From positions 24,454 to 67,467 of the forward strand of contig CADEDC010000015.1 of assembly GCA_902825985.1 (NCBI GenBank): a DNA stretch of 43,014 bases, given 5' to 3'. The DNA comes from an uncultured Acidobacteriota bacterium (GTDB taxonomy: Bacteria > Acidobacteriota > Vicinamibacteria > Vicinamibacterales > CAVVIG01). The notes under the pieces are model-generated. The model was given only the letters and a program-made list of their open reading frames with translations, was not told the DNA's origin and did no database searches. Positions 32,718-42,690 of the stretch are shown here, one piece after another (the stretch's first letter is position 1; each line of letters starts with the position of its first letter). Position numbers and translations under genes: made by a program.

Positions 32718-35700
32718 ATGCTCCCTCACGCCCTGGAGAGTGGATTGCGCCCGATGACCAGCCGACCGTCCCTGACCCGCCTTCTTCTCATTGCTTTCGT
32801 GTCAACGGTCATGACCGCCGCCGCCGTTGCCGCGCAGACCGCCGCGACGCTGACCGGCTCGATTCTCGATGCCTCGAAGCGCACGTTGCCCGGCGTGCAG
32901 CTGACCCTGCGCCAGCCGTCCACCGGCCAGTCACGCCGACTGGTGACGACCGACGATGGACGGTTCGTGATTGCCGGCCTGTCGGCCGGCGTGTACGAGC
33001 TGCGGGCCGAGCTGTCGGGCTTCCGTCCGGTCGTGCGGCCCGACATCGTGCTGACGGTCGGTGAGGTACGGGAACTGCCGCCGATCACGCTCGAGGTCGG
33101 TGGCGTCCAGGAAGCCGTGACCGTCACCAGCACCACGTCGATGGTCAACACCCAGACGCCGGAACTCAGCTACCTCGTCGGTGAGCAGGCGGTGGCGTCG
33201 CTGCCGCTGAACGGGCGCAACTACACCGATCTGGCCCTGCTGCAGCCTGGCGTGATCGCCTATCCGTCGCGCGACGGCGGGTCGGTCGTCGCGCATGGTC
33301 TCGGCATGAGCGTCAACGGGCAGGACTACCGGTCCAACGTCTACCTGCTCGACGGGACGCTGCTCAACGATTTCACCAACGGTCCGGCTGGCAGCGCCGC
33401 CGGCACGACGCTCGGGACCGAGTCGATTCAGGAGTTTCGCGTCGAGGCGAACGCCTACGGCGCCGAGTTCGGCCGTAACTTCGGCGGTCAGGTCAACGTG
33501 CTCACGAAGTCGGGGAACAACACGCTGCGCGGCAGCGGCTACGAGTTCCATCGCAACGATGCCCTCGACGCCCCCAACTATTTCGACGTCACCGGACAGC
33601 CCGACTTCGCGCGCAACCAGTTCGGCGGCGCGGTTGGCGGACCCATCGTCCGCGACAAGCTGTTCTATTTCGTCGGCTACGAGTCGCTGCAGGAGAGCCT
33701 CGGGAAGACCATCTCCAGCTTCGTGCCGGACGACAACGCCCGGCTCGGCCTGTTGCCCGACGGCCCGGTGACGATCAACGACACGGTCCGCCCGTACCTG
33801 AACGCGATGCCGCGCGCCAACGGTCCCGGGATCGGTTCAGGCCTGGCCACGCACACGTTCCAGTTCGATCAGACGGTGGACCAGCACTTCTTCCAGGGCC
33901 GCGTCGACCGCGAGCTCGGCCCCGGCCACCAGATGTTTGCCCGCTACACCTACGATGACGTGACCCAGGGGCTGCCGACCGACTATCCGGCGTTTCCGCG
34001 CGCCTTCATTTCGACGAACCAGTTCGCGACCGTCGAGTATCGCAACGCGCTGTCGGCGCGGACCTTTCACACGGCGCGGTTCGGCTACAGCCGCACGCGC
34101 ATCGGCCAGAACGTCGAGGCCAATCTGGCGTCGCCGCTGCCGCCGTTCGTCTCCGGGCGCGATCTGGTGGGCGACATCGACGTCGGCGGCATGCAGCGGT
34201 TCGGCCCGCAGACCTCGGCCAACCTGCGCCTCGCCCAGAACGTCTACAGCGGCCAGTACGACCTGACGCACAGTCGGGGCGGGCACCTGCTCAAGGCCGG
34301 CGCGCTGGTCGAGCGCTATCGCGATTTCATGACCAACCCGACGTTCAGCCTCGGCATCTACACGTTCGCGAACGTCCGGGCGTTTCTCGAGAACCGGGCG
34401 ACCCGCTTCGTCGGTCTCGGGCCGGCCGGCGACATCAATCGCGACTGGCCGTGGACGATGTTCGCGGCCTACCTGCAGGACAACTACCAGGTGACGCGCA
34501 ACCTGACGCTGAACGCCGGACTGCGCTACGAAGGCACGACGATGCCCCAGGACACCGGCGGTCGCGATTCGTCGCTGATCGACCTGACCGACGCGGCGGC
34601 CACGGTCGGGCCGCTCTACCAGAACCCGTCGAAAGCCAACCTGTCGCCGCGCCTCGGCGCCGCGTGGGACCTGTTCGGCGACGGCACGACGTCGGTTCGT
34701 GGCGGCTACGGGTTGTACTTCAACACCAACAGCCAGCAGAACCTGATCGTGACGGTGACGAATCCGCCGTCGACGCCGCGCTTCGTGATCGCCAACCCGA
34801 GCTTCCCGAATCCGCCGTTCGACCGCGGCATCGGCAACACCATCCGCCCGGTGCAGTGGGATCTCGACATCCCGCGGCTCCATATGTGGAACGTCAGCGT
34901 GCAACGGACGCTGCCGGCCAGCCTCGTCGCCACGGTCAGCTATGCCGGATCGCGCGGCCTGCACCTGTTCCGCAACACCGACGTCAACATCCCGACGCCG
35001 ACGACGACCGCCGACGGCCGCCTGTTCTTCGCCGCCGGCCTGCCGCGCCCGAACCGCAATTTCGGCACCATCGAACTGAAGAGCAGCGACGGTGACAGCT
35101 GGTACAAGGCGATGATCATCGAGCTGCGCCGCAACTGGCAGCACGGCTTCTCGATCCAGTCGTCGTACACGTGGTCGAAGACCGAGGACACGACGCAGGC
35201 GTCCACCTTCTTCTCCGACGCCACCAATGGCACGACCGTCGCCTTCCCGGAGTTCGAGGCGACCTACAACAAGGGGCCGGCCGACTGGGACGCGCGTCAC
35301 AACTGGGTCATGAACGCCATCTGGGACGTGCCGTTCGCGCGCCGTGCCGGCGGCGTCGCGAAGCTGCTGCTCGACGGCTGGCAGTTGAGCGGCATCGCGA
35401 TGCTGCGGAGCGGGCAGCCGCTGACCGTGTTCGTCCAGAACAACTGGTCGCGGTCGCAGTGGTCGCCGTCGATTGCGCCGACGAGCGGTCTCGACCGTCC
35501 GGATCTGGCGCCCGGACGCACGGCGGACAGCGCCGTGCTCGGCCGCCCGGATCAGTGGTTCGATCCGACGGCCTTCGTGCTGCAGCCGCAGGGCACGCTG
35601 GGCAACAGCCCGCGCGGCGCGTTTCGCGGTCCCGACATGCGGACGGTGGACCTGGCGGCGGTCAAGCGTGTCGCGCTCGGCCGGCGAGCGCGGATCGACC

Positions 35701-35870
35701 TGCGGCTCGAGGTGTTCAACGTGTTCAATCGCGCCAACTTCGGCAACCCGACGCTGATTGCGTTTGCCGGCGCCTCTGCCACCGAGGCGCCGCTCGCGAC
35801 GTTCGGACGTATTCGCTCGACGGTCACCGCCGCCCGCCAGCTGCAGCTCGGCGCGCGAATTTCGTTCTAG
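32718..35870 (+). CDS. TonB-dependent receptor, Oar-like, with carboxypeptidase-regulatory domain
   Basis: This 1050-residue outer-membrane protein has a signal peptide (ending VAAQT), a carboxypeptidase-D regulatory-like domain (about 45-125; [30 protein letters not shown]), a plug-like region ([39 protein letters not shown]) and a very large barrel. This architecture is the Oar/SusC-distant type abundant in Acidobacteriota, usually of unknown cargo. Two starts are possible, ATG 32718 or ATG 32754; neither has a clear ribosome binding site. It is followed after 12 nt by a PQQ-like propeller gene, making it the first gene of a long operon. Confidence 0.92.
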   Translation: MLPHALESGLRPMTSRPSLTRLLLIAFVSTVMTAAAVAAQTAATLTGSILDASKRTLPGVQLTLRQPSTGQSRRLVTTDDGRFVIAGLSAGVYELRAELSGFRPVVRPDIVLTVGEVRELPPITLEVGGVQEAVTVTSTTSMVNTQTPELSYLVGEQAVASLPLNGRNYTDLALLQPGVIAYPSRDGGSVVAHGLGMSVNGQDYRSNVYLLDGTLLNDFTNGPAGSAAGTTLGTESIQEFRVEANAYGAEFGRNFGGQVNVLTKSGNNTLRGSGYEFHRNDALDAPNYFDVTGQPDFARNQFGGAVGGPIVRDKLFYFVGYESLQESLGKTISSFVPDDNARLGLLPDGPVTINDTVRPYLNAMPRANGPGIGSGLATHTFQFDQTVDQHFFQGRVDRELGPGHQMFARYTYDDVTQGLPTDYPAFPRAFISTNQFATVEYRNALSARTFHTARFGYSRTRIGQNVEANLASPLPPFVSGRDLVGDIDVGGMQRFGPQTSANLRLAQNVYSGQYDLTHSRGGHLLKAGALVERYRDFMTNPTFSLGIYTFANVRAFLENRATRFVGLGPAGDINRDWPWTMFAAYLQDNYQVTRNLTLNAGLRYEGTTMPQDTGGRDSSLIDLTDAAATVGPLYQNPSKANLSPRLGAAWDLFGDGTTSVRGGYGLYFNTNSQQNLIVTVTNPPSTPRFVIANPSFPNPPFDRGIGNTIRPVQWDLDIPRLHMWNVSVQRTLPASLVATVSYAGSRGLHLFRNTDVNIPTPTTTADGRLFFAAGLPRPNRNFGTIELKSSDGDSWYKAMIIELRRNWQHGFSIQSSYTWSKTEDTTQASTFFSDATNGTTVAFPEFEATYNKGPADWDARHNWVMNAIWDVPFARRAGGVAKLLLDGWQLSGIAMLRSGQPLTVFVQNNWSRSQWSPSIAPTSGLDRPDLAPGRTADSAVLGRPDQWFDPTAFVLQPQGTLGNSPRGAFRGPDMRTVDLAAVKRVALGRRARIDLRLEVFNVFNRANFGNPTLIAFAGASATEAPLATFGRIRSTVTAARQLQLGARISF

Positions 35871-35882
35871 GAGAGTGCTCTC

Positions 35883-37124
35883 ATGACGGGTGTGACACGC
35901 GCAACGGCCATCGCCCTGTGCATCGTCGCGACGACGCCGGCCGCCCGGGCGCAGCGGGCCGCCACCGACTGGACCCAGTGGCGCGGGCCGAACCGCAACG
36001 GCATCATCGCCGGGTTCAGCGCCCCGGCCGCCTGGCCCGAGACGCTGACCCAGAAATGGCGCGTCGAGGTCGGCCACGGCTACGCCAGCCCCCTCATCGT
36101 CGGCGACCGCGTCTACGTGTTCTCGCGGCGTGGCGACAACGAGGGGATGAGCGCGCACGACATCGCCAGCGGCAAGGAACTGTGGCGGGCCGGCTACGAC
36201 GCGCCGTACAAGATCCATAGCGCCGCGACCGCACACAACCAGGGCCCGAAGTCGACGCCGGTGTTCGCCAACGGGAAACTGTTGTCGATCGGCATGACCG
36301 GTGTCGTCACGGGGTGGGACGCGGCGAGCGGCAAGCAGCTCTGGCAGAAACCGGGCGCCGACGTCGTGCCGTTGTACACGACCCACGCGTTCTCGCCGAT
36401 GATCGACGGCAACAACGTCATCTTCCACATCGGTGGCCACGGCAAGGGTGCGCTGACGGCGCTCGACATCAACAGCGGCACGGCCCGCTGGAGCTGGCCG
36501 GGCGACGGGCCGAGCTACGGTTCGCCGGTGATCGCGACGATCGGCGGGACGCGCCAGCTGGTGGTCGTCACCCAGGACAAGGTCGTCGGCATCGCGCCCG
36601 ACAGCGGGACGCTGCTGTGGGAACGGGCGTTTCCGAGCAAGATTGCGGTCAATTCAGGGACGCCGGTGATTGCCGGCGACACGATCATCGTCGGCGGCAG
36701 CGACCTGCCGACGCAGGCGTTCACGCCGGTGAGAAACGGCACGGCGTGGACGACGACGACGGTGTGGGAGAACACCGAGATTCCGCTGCGTCACTCCAAC
36801 ATGGTGGTGGCCGGGGATCTGGTGTTCGGCATCACGACCCGGAACAGCGGGCAGTACTTTGCCGTCAGTGCCAAGACGGGACAGCCGTTGTGGGTGTCCC
36901 CCGGGCGCCAGGCGACCGCCGGCGCCATCGTCCGCTACGGCGACTTCCTGTTCAGCCTCGAGAACGACGGGGAACTGCTGGTCGTCAGGAACAGTCCGAC
37001 GGCGTTCGACGTGCTGAAGCGTTACAAAGTGGCCGAAGGTGACACGTGGGCCGAGCCGGTGTTCTCCGGTGGCCGGGTGTTCATCAAGGACCTCAATCAT
37101 CTCACCCTGTGGACGTTGAATTGA
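35883..37124 (+). CDS. Secreted PQQ-like beta-propeller protein
   Basis: This 413-residue exported protein (signal peptide about 1-23, ending ARAQ) has the opening WTQWRGPNRNGI and repeated PQQ-like blades (for example VYVFSRRGDN, ASGKELWRAG, ASGKQLWQK, DSGTLLWE, KTGQPLWVS). It is BamB/quinoprotein-like in fold, but such proteins in Acidobacteriota and Planctomycetota often lack the cofactor residues and probably act as binding scaffolds. GGAGAG precedes the ATG. Its stop codon overlaps the next receptor's ATG as TGATG, so the pair is translationally coupled. Function beyond the fold is unknown. Confidence 0.9.
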   Translation: MTGVTRATAIALCIVATTPAARAQRAATDWTQWRGPNRNGIIAGFSAPAAWPETLTQKWRVEVGHGYASPLIVGDRVYVFSRRGDNEGMSAHDIASGKELWRAGYDAPYKIHSAATAHNQGPKSTPVFANGKLLSIGMTGVVTGWDAASGKQLWQKPGADVVPLYTTHAFSPMIDGNNVIFHIGGHGKGALTALDINSGTARWSWPGDGPSYGSPVIATIGGTRQLVVVTQDKVVGIAPDSGTLLWERAFPSKIAVNSGTPVIAGDTIIVGGSDLPTQAFTPVRNGTAWTTTTVWENTEIPLRHSNMVVAGDLVFGITTRNSGQYFAVSAKTGQPLWVSPGRQATAGAIVRYGDFLFSLENDGELLVVRNSPTAFDVLKRYKVAEGDTWAEPVFSGGRVFIKDLNHLTLWTLN

Positions 37125-39262
37125 TGACAGACCTATCGCAGAGATTCTCCGGCGCGCGCACGTTCGTTCTGATGTCGCTCGCGTGGGTCGGGCTGGCCGC
37201 CACGGCGGCGGCCCAGCCGGCCGACCCGCTGCGGGTGAACGCGCCGCCGGTCGTCGTCACGGCCCTGAAGGAGCCGGCTGACGTCCAGACGGTGCCGGCG
37301 AGCGTCACCGCGGTGCCGAGAGACGTGCTGACGTCATCGGCCATCACGACCCTCAGCGATGCGGTGTCGCTGGCGCCGAACACCTTCTTCTCCGAGTTCC
37401 AGGCCCGGAAGCTCAGCTTCCCGCGGTTCCGCGGCATCAGCTCCGGCCCCGGGAATCCGGCGATCACCACCTACGTCGATGGCGTGCCGATGATTCACAC
37501 GAACGCGTCGAGCATCGAGCTGATCGACGTCGAGCAGATCGAGTTCGTCCGCGGCGGGCAGAGCGCGCTGTTCGGCCGCAACGCCCTCGGCGGGGTGATG
37601 AACGTCGCCAGCGCCCGGCCGTCGCTCGGCAAGTGGACCGGCGGCGTGACGGCGCCGCTCGGCAACTACGGCGCCGTCGCGGCGCGCGGCGCCATCTCCG
37701 GCCCGCTGTCGGCGCGCAGCGCGATCAGCATCGCCGCCGGCCGCAGCCAGCGCGACGGGTTCACGACCGACGCCTTCCGCAACGTCGACATCGACCGCCG
37801 CGGCAATTCGTTCGGCAAGGCGCAACTGCTGTGGATTCCCACCGCCGCGTGGGAGACCCGCGTCATCGTCAGCGGCGAGCGGGCCCGCGACGGAGACTAC
37901 GCGCTGGCCGATCTCGCGAGCCTGCGCGCCACGCCGTTCACGGCGCAACGCGACTTCCAGGGCAGCATCGATCGCGACATCGTCTCGGGTGCCTTCATCG
38001 CCCGCCACGAAGGGAAGGCGCTGACATTCACGACGACGACCGGCGTCGTCGATTGGAGCACGAAGGACGAGACCGACCTCGACTACACGCCGCTGCCGCT
38101 GTTCACGCGCCGCAACGACGAGACGGCGACGCAGTTCACCCAGGAGATCCGCCTGGCCTCGGCGCCGAATGCCGCGGTCGCCCTCGGCAGCGCCGCACTC
38201 CGCTGGCAGGCCGGCGCCTTCCTGTTCACCCAGCGCTACGACCAGAACGCGATCAACTCGTATTCGGCGTTCGTGTTGTCGACGTCCATCCCGTTCCCGG
38301 TGCAGGAGACATCGCCCCAGGCGTCGCTCGACGACCTCGGCGTCGGCGTCTACGGTCAGGGCACGTTCACCGTCGGCCGGCTGGACGTCGCCGTCGGCGC
38401 TCGCGCCGACTACGAGCGGAAGGACGCCGACATCAGCTCGTTCTTCACGCCGGTGATCGCGCCGCCGAACCGGGTGACCACCGATCGGTCGTTCTCGAAC
38501 GTGTCGCCGCAGGCGTCGCTGTCGTATCGCGTGCAGCCGGACCGCATGCTCTATGCCTCGGCGAGCAGCGGCTACAAGGCGGGCGGCTTCAACGCCGCGT
38601 CACCGGTCGGCTCGGAGGCGTTCGCCGAAGAACACACGGTGCAGGTCGAAGGCGGACTGAAGTCGATCTGGGCCGGCGGCCGCGTACTGACCAACGCGGC
38701 GGTCTTCTACATCGACTGGGACGACCTGCAGCTGAACCTGCCGAATCCGCAGGTGCCGGCGCAGTTCTACGTCGCCAACGTCGGTGGCGCCCGGAGTGCC
38801 GGCGTCGAACTCGAGCTCACCGCCCGGGCGACGGCCCGCGTCGACCTGTTCGGCGTGCTCGGCTACACCGACGCCCGCTTCGGCGACGGCAGCCGGTCGA
38901 GCGGCGTGGACGTCTCCGGCAACACGCTGCCGAGCACGCCCGACTACACCGGCACGATCGGTGCGCAGTATCGCCAGCCGTTGGCCGGCAACGCGACGCT
39001 GCATGCCCGCGGTGAAGTCGCCGTCGTCGGGTCGTACCTGTACGACGACGCGAACACGGCGTCGCAGGACGCCTACGCGCTGGCGGCCTTCCGCGGCGGC
39101 GTCAAACGCGGTCCGCTATCGGTCGAGGCGTGGATCCGCAACGCCTTCGATGCGCGCTACATCCCGGTGGCATTCGCCTATCCGGGACTGGCGCCGTCCG
39201 GGTTCGTCGGCGAGATGGGACAGCCGCGGACGTTCGGCGTCACGCTCGGCGTCCAGTTCTGA
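37124..39262 (+). CDS. TonB-dependent receptor without regulatory domain
   Basis: This 712-residue outer-membrane receptor has a signal peptide (about 1-31, ending AAAQP), a plug (about 40-165; PVVVTALKEPADVQTVPASVT, FRGISSGPGNP, VEQIEFVRGGQSALFGRNALGG) and a barrel ending in a final strand GVTLGVQF. It lacks the carboxypeptidase-regulatory domain found in the other two receptors here and is closer to siderophore/cobalamin-type receptors. It starts within the stop codon of the PQQ-propeller gene (TGATG). The next gene begins 48 nt downstream. The cargo cannot be read from the sequence. Confidence 0.92.
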   Translation: MTDLSQRFSGARTFVLMSLAWVGLAATAAAQPADPLRVNAPPVVVTALKEPADVQTVPASVTAVPRDVLTSSAITTLSDAVSLAPNTFFSEFQARKLSFPRFRGISSGPGNPAITTYVDGVPMIHTNASSIELIDVEQIEFVRGGQSALFGRNALGGVMNVASARPSLGKWTGGVTAPLGNYGAVAARGAISGPLSARSAISIAAGRSQRDGFTTDAFRNVDIDRRGNSFGKAQLLWIPTAAWETRVIVSGERARDGDYALADLASLRATPFTAQRDFQGSIDRDIVSGAFIARHEGKALTFTTTTGVVDWSTKDETDLDYTPLPLFTRRNDETATQFTQEIRLASAPNAAVALGSAALRWQAGAFLFTQRYDQNAINSYSAFVLSTSIPFPVQETSPQASLDDLGVGVYGQGTFTVGRLDVAVGARADYERKDADISSFFTPVIAPPNRVTTDRSFSNVSPQASLSYRVQPDRMLYASASSGYKAGGFNAASPVGSEAFAEEHTVQVEGGLKSIWAGGRVLTNAAVFYIDWDDLQLNLPNPQVPAQFYVANVGGARSAGVELELTARATARVDLFGVLGYTDARFGDGSRSSGVDVSGNTLPSTPDYTGTIGAQYRQPLAGNATLHARGEVAVVGSYLYDDANTASQDAYALAAFRGGVKRGPLSVEAWIRNAFDARYIPVAFAYPGLAPSGFVGEMGQPRTFGVTLGVQF

Positions 39263-39310
39263 ACAGCCGCCGGCGGGCGGCGTCGGCGGCGGAGCGGGCG
39301 AACGGAAAGG

Positions 39311-40363
39311 ATGGAGGCTGTGAGGACACGGTATGCATTGGCGGCGGCGCTCGCCGCACTCGCACTCGGCGCCGTCTCACCCGCGGCGCAGACGCCGCGC
39401 GGCCGCCAGGCCCCGGAGAGGGCCGCCGCGGCGGCGCGGACCCCGTGGGGCGATCCCGACCTGCAGGGCACCTGGGACTACTGGACGTTCACGCCGCTCG
39501 AGCGGCCCAAGGAGTTCGCCGACAAGCCGACACTGACCGACGCCGAGCACGCGGCGCTGCTCGAGCGTCTGCGCGGCACCGCGGCGGCCACCGACGCCCG
39601 CCAGCAGTCGCCGGGCGATCCGGGCACCTACAGCCAGGAGGTCTGGACCGAGCGGACCCGGGCCAACGCACTCAAGCAGACGTCGCTCATCATCGAGCCG
39701 GAGGACGGCAGGATTCCGGCGATGACGCCGGCGGCACAGCAGCGCGACGCGGCGCACAAGGCAGCCGGCGGACATCCGGTCCGCATGCGCTCCGACGGCG
39801 TCGGCCGTGACGACCCCGAAGACCGCGGGCTGTCGGAACGCTGCCTGCTCGGCTTCAGCACCGGTCCGCCGTTCCAGCCGGGCGGCTACAACAACAACGT
39901 CCAGATCGTGCAGACCAAGGACTTCGTCGTCCTGCACCTGGAGATGAATCACGATGCGCGAATCGTTCCGCTGGACGGTCGACCGCATCTGCCGCCGCAC
40001 GTCCGCACCTGGCTCGGCGATTCACGCGGCCGCTGGGACGGCAACACGCTCGTCGTCGAAAGCACCAATTTCACGCCGAAGGTCGCCGCCTTCAGCGCCC
40101 GCATCGGCGCCGCCGGCGCCGAATTCGGCGCCGCCGACACTCTGCGCCTCGTCGAGCGTTTCACGCGCGTCGACGCGGACACGCTGCAGTACGAGTTCAC
40201 CGTCAACGATCCGGCGACGTTCACACGGCCGTTCACCGGCCGCTTCCCGATGAACCGGACCGACGACCTGATGTTCGAGTACGCCTGCCACGAGGGCAAC
40301 TACGCCCTGCCGAACATCCTGCGCGGCGGCCGGGCGGAAGAAGGGCGGCGCGGCGCCCGCTAG
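39311..40363 (+). CDS. Secreted protein of unknown function, paralogue of the 3.1 kb gene
   Basis: This 350-residue exported protein (signal peptide about 1-27) shares with the 3132-4235 product the ordered blocks DLQGTWDY, TPLERPKEF, GDPGTYSQE, DGRIPAMTP, CLLGFSTGPP, YNNNVQI, RIVPLDGRP, GDSRGRWDGNTLVVES, LVERFTRVDADTLQYEFTV and FEYACHEGNYALPNIL. The shared Cys, Tyr and Asp-rich blocks suggest a common fold, unknown to me. The ATG at 39311 has poor Shine-Dalgarno spacing; a GTG at 39320 is an alternative. It follows two TonB receptors and a propeller gene on one strand and probably belongs to their operon. Confidence 0.8.
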   Translation: MEAVRTRYALAAALAALALGAVSPAAQTPRGRQAPERAAAAARTPWGDPDLQGTWDYWTFTPLERPKEFADKPTLTDAEHAALLERLRGTAAATDARQQSPGDPGTYSQEVWTERTRANALKQTSLIIEPEDGRIPAMTPAAQQRDAAHKAAGGHPVRMRSDGVGRDDPEDRGLSERCLLGFSTGPPFQPGGYNNNVQIVQTKDFVVLHLEMNHDARIVPLDGRPHLPPHVRTWLGDSRGRWDGNTLVVESTNFTPKVAAFSARIGAAGAEFGAADTLRLVERFTRVDADTLQYEFTVNDPATFTRPFTGRFPMNRTDDLMFEYACHEGNYALPNILRGGRAEEGRRGAR

Positions 40364-40433
40364 GGTCCGGCGGCGCTCCTCGAACCGGCAGTCGACGCTT
40401 GCCTTCGCGACCGGAATCGCCGAGAGTCTACCG

Positions 40434-41222
40434 ATGCGATTCCTCGTTCGACTGGCCATCGGCTGCGCCGTCCTCTCGCTGGCGACACCGGCGCGGGCGG
40501 CGGAGACGTTTCCGTACGATCACCTGCACCTGCTGACGCCCGATCCCCCGAAGGCGATCGCCTGGTACATCGCGAACCTGGGCGCCCGTCCGGGTGACTC
40601 GCCGGACCGGGTCGTCATCGGCAGGACGATCTTCGCGTTCATCAAGGCGGCGAACCCGGCGCCGAGCGCCGGCAGCGCCATCGATCACATCGGCTTCTCG
40701 GTCAAGGACGTCGATGCGACCACGACCGCTCTCGTGGCGGCGGGCGCGACGCTGCTGACCGCCGCCCGCGACATTCCCGGTCTCTTCCGGATCGCCTTCG
40801 TCCAGGATCCGTTCGGGGTCAAGTTCGAGATCCTCGCCGATGCGGAGACACCCGGCTTCCATCACATCCATCTGATCGTGCCCGACCCCGACGCCAGCCT
40901 GGCTTTCTATGCCGGCCACTTCGGCGGCGAGCGGACGAAGCTCAAGGGCCGACTCGACGCCGTCAGATACGCGAACCCGGACGTGTGGCTGCTGGCTCAG
41001 AAGGGGGACGGCGCGGCACCCAGTGAAGGGCATGCGATCGACCACCTCGGATGGGCGGTGCCCAACCTCGCCGACCAGTTGGCGCGGCTGTCGGCGGCCG
41101 GCACCACACCGACGGCGCCACGGCCCGTGCGGCATCTCAGCATCGCCTTCGTCGTCGGCCCGGGCGGCGTCCGCGTCGAGATGGTGCAGGGCCGCAAGGA
41201 AGAGGAGCTGGTCGGCCGCTGA
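40434..41222 (+). CDS. Secreted two-domain VOC (glyoxalase-like) protein
   Basis: This 262-residue protein has an export signal (about 1-22, ending ARAAE) followed by two vicinal-oxygen-chelate domains (about 27-138 and 143-255). VOC folds bind a metal through His and Glu residues: YDHLHLLTPDP and FVQDPFGVKFEI in the first, FHHIHLIVPDP and VGPGGVRVEMV in the second. Typical members are glyoxalases, dioxygenases or resistance proteins; a periplasmic location is unusual. It lies 70 nt after the preceding gene and may be the last member of the operon. The exact activity is not inferable. Confidence 0.85.
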   Translation: MRFLVRLAIGCAVLSLATPARAAETFPYDHLHLLTPDPPKAIAWYIANLGARPGDSPDRVVIGRTIFAFIKAANPAPSAGSAIDHIGFSVKDVDATTTALVAAGATLLTAARDIPGLFRIAFVQDPFGVKFEILADAETPGFHHIHLIVPDPDASLAFYAGHFGGERTKLKGRLDAVRYANPDVWLLAQKGDGAAPSEGHAIDHLGWAVPNLADQLARLSAAGTTPTAPRPVRHLSIAFVVGPGGVRVEMVQGRKEEELVGR

Positions 41223-41268
41223 GTGTCGAAGCGGCTGGCGTCCATGCCGCCCGCCCGGCCGACCGGCG

Positions 41269-42516
41269 CTACTTCGCGCGGATGTCGTATTTCATCAGCG
41301 TCTGCTGGTTCCGGACGAACAGGTGGCCGTGGCTGACGACCGGGTGCGCCCATGACGGTCCGCCGAGGTCCGGGATGCTGAATCGGCCATGTTCCCGGTA
41401 CCCGGCCGGCGTCGCCTCGACCAGGCCGACCCGGTGATCCTCGCTGACGATGTAGAGCCGGCCGTCCGCGGCGGTCGGCGCTCCCTTGCCGACCGAGCGA
41501 TTGCGCCACATCATCTTGCCGGTGGCGAACTCGAGGCACGTCAGGATCGAGTTGTTGTAGCCATAGAGATAGCCGTCGACGAGCACCACGCCGCCGTGAT
41601 GGTTCTGCATGTCGCGGGTGAAGTAGATTTCCTGCGCCCGCACCTCGCCGTTCTCCGCCCGCAGGCCGAGCAACGCGCCGCCGGTTCCGTAGCCTGAGGA
41701 AAAGAACACCTTGTTGTCGAAGAACACCGGCGTGGCGACGTTGGCGGTGTAGTTCGCGGCCTGCTTGTAGCGGAACATCACCTTGCCATCCGCGGCACGC
41801 AGGCCGACCGCGGCGTCGGACGTGAATGTCATCAGCGTCCGGACCCCCTGCACGTCGGCGACGATGGTGGACGAGTAGGCGGCTTCGTCGCTGAGCTCCT
41901 TGCTGGTCCAGACGGTGGCGCCGGTCATCTTGTTGAGCGCCACCACCGCGGCACCACGGCCGCCAGGCGAGACGATCAGCCGGTCGCCGTCGACCAGCGG
42001 CGACTCGCTCAGCAGCCACGAGATGTTGCGGCCGCCGAAGTCGCGCAGGATGTTCTTCCGCCACACCTCGGTGCCGTCGTGCTTGAGGCACCAGAGATCG
42101 CCATTTTCCGTCAGGACGTACAGCCGATCGCCGTCGACGGTCGGCGTGCTGCGCGGTCCGTCACCGCGGTCGTTGCCGCCGCCGGCTCCCAGGTTCTTCG
42201 ACCACAGGCCGCGTCCGTCGGCCAGACCGATTGCCGAGACGATGCTCTGGCTGTTCCGCAGCCCCTGGACGAAGATGCGGTCGGCGGCCATCGAGACGGA
42301 GCCGTAGCCGCTGCCGAGGTTCCGGGCCGTCCAGACGAGTGGTGGGCCATCGGCGGGCCACTGCGCCAGCAGTCCGGTTTCGCGCGACACACCGTTACGG
42401 TCGGGGCCGCGCCACTGCGGCCAGTCCGGCGTCGGGGCGGCTGCGAGCGCGACACCGGCGGCCGTGACGGCACAGACGACAACCAGAGCGCGCGACCGGC
42501 CGGCAAGTCGGGTCAT
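41269..42516 (-). CDS. Secreted PQQ-like beta-propeller protein
   Basis: This 415-residue exported protein (signal peptide about 1-26) has the opening PDWPQWRGPDRNGVSRETGLL and repeated PQQ-like blades (DGDRLYVLTENGDLWCL, DGTEVWRKN, DGYLYGYNN, DGRLYIVSEDHRVGLVE). It shows the same domain start as the 35.9 kb propeller, so they are distant paralogues. AGGGGGAAG lies before the ATG. It is convergent with the VOC gene and divergent, over 174 nt, from another propeller gene at 42691. Redox enzymes with the fold use PQQ, but I see no clear cofactor-binding motif, so I treat it as a propeller of unknown role. Confidence 0.9.
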   Translation of the reverse strand: MTRLAGRSRALVVVCAVTAAGVALAAAPTPDWPQWRGPDRNGVSRETGLLAQWPADGPPLVWTARNLGSGYGSVSMAADRIFVQGLRNSQSIVSAIGLADGRGLWSKNLGAGGGNDRGDGPRSTPTVDGDRLYVLTENGDLWCLKHDGTEVWRKNILRDFGGRNISWLLSESPLVDGDRLIVSPGGRGAAVVALNKMTGATVWTSKELSDEAAYSSTIVADVQGVRTLMTFTSDAAVGLRAADGKVMFRYKQAANYTANVATPVFFDNKVFFSSGYGTGGALLGLRAENGEVRAQEIYFTRDMQNHHGGVVLVDGYLYGYNNSILTCLEFATGKMMWRNRSVGKGAPTAADGRLYIVSEDHRVGLVEATPAGYREHGRFSIPDLGGPSWAHPVVSHGHLFVRNQQTLMKYDIRAK

Positions 42517-42690
42517 CGGTACTTCCCCCTAAGGCGCTAGAATAACCCCGGATCCGGTTCGCGGGGTTTCGTTCGCGCCATTCGCGTTCGGCCTCCTCGC
42601 CCGGCCAGGGGTAAGCGGCTCGGCCGCCGCGGGCGTATCACAGGCGTCGCCGCGTCGGTCCGATCGGCTGGTCCGTTCAAAGGTTGCTCT

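Noticed and set aside
32520..32729. 69-residue minus-strand open frame upstream of the Oar-like receptor
   Set aside because: The end (LLFVASTLLVDWIATGRC) looks protein-like, but there is no ribosome binding site or family match, and it covers the candidate promoter; possibly a gene remnant, not supported.
33837..36440. Very long minus-strand open frame opposite the TonB and PQQ genes
   Set aside because: Arg/Asp/Val-rich composition with no domain; it is a shadow of high-GC third-position coding on the other strand. The same holds for 1036-3210 (+), 10964-12916 (-), 4667-6091 (+) and 24848-26806 (-).
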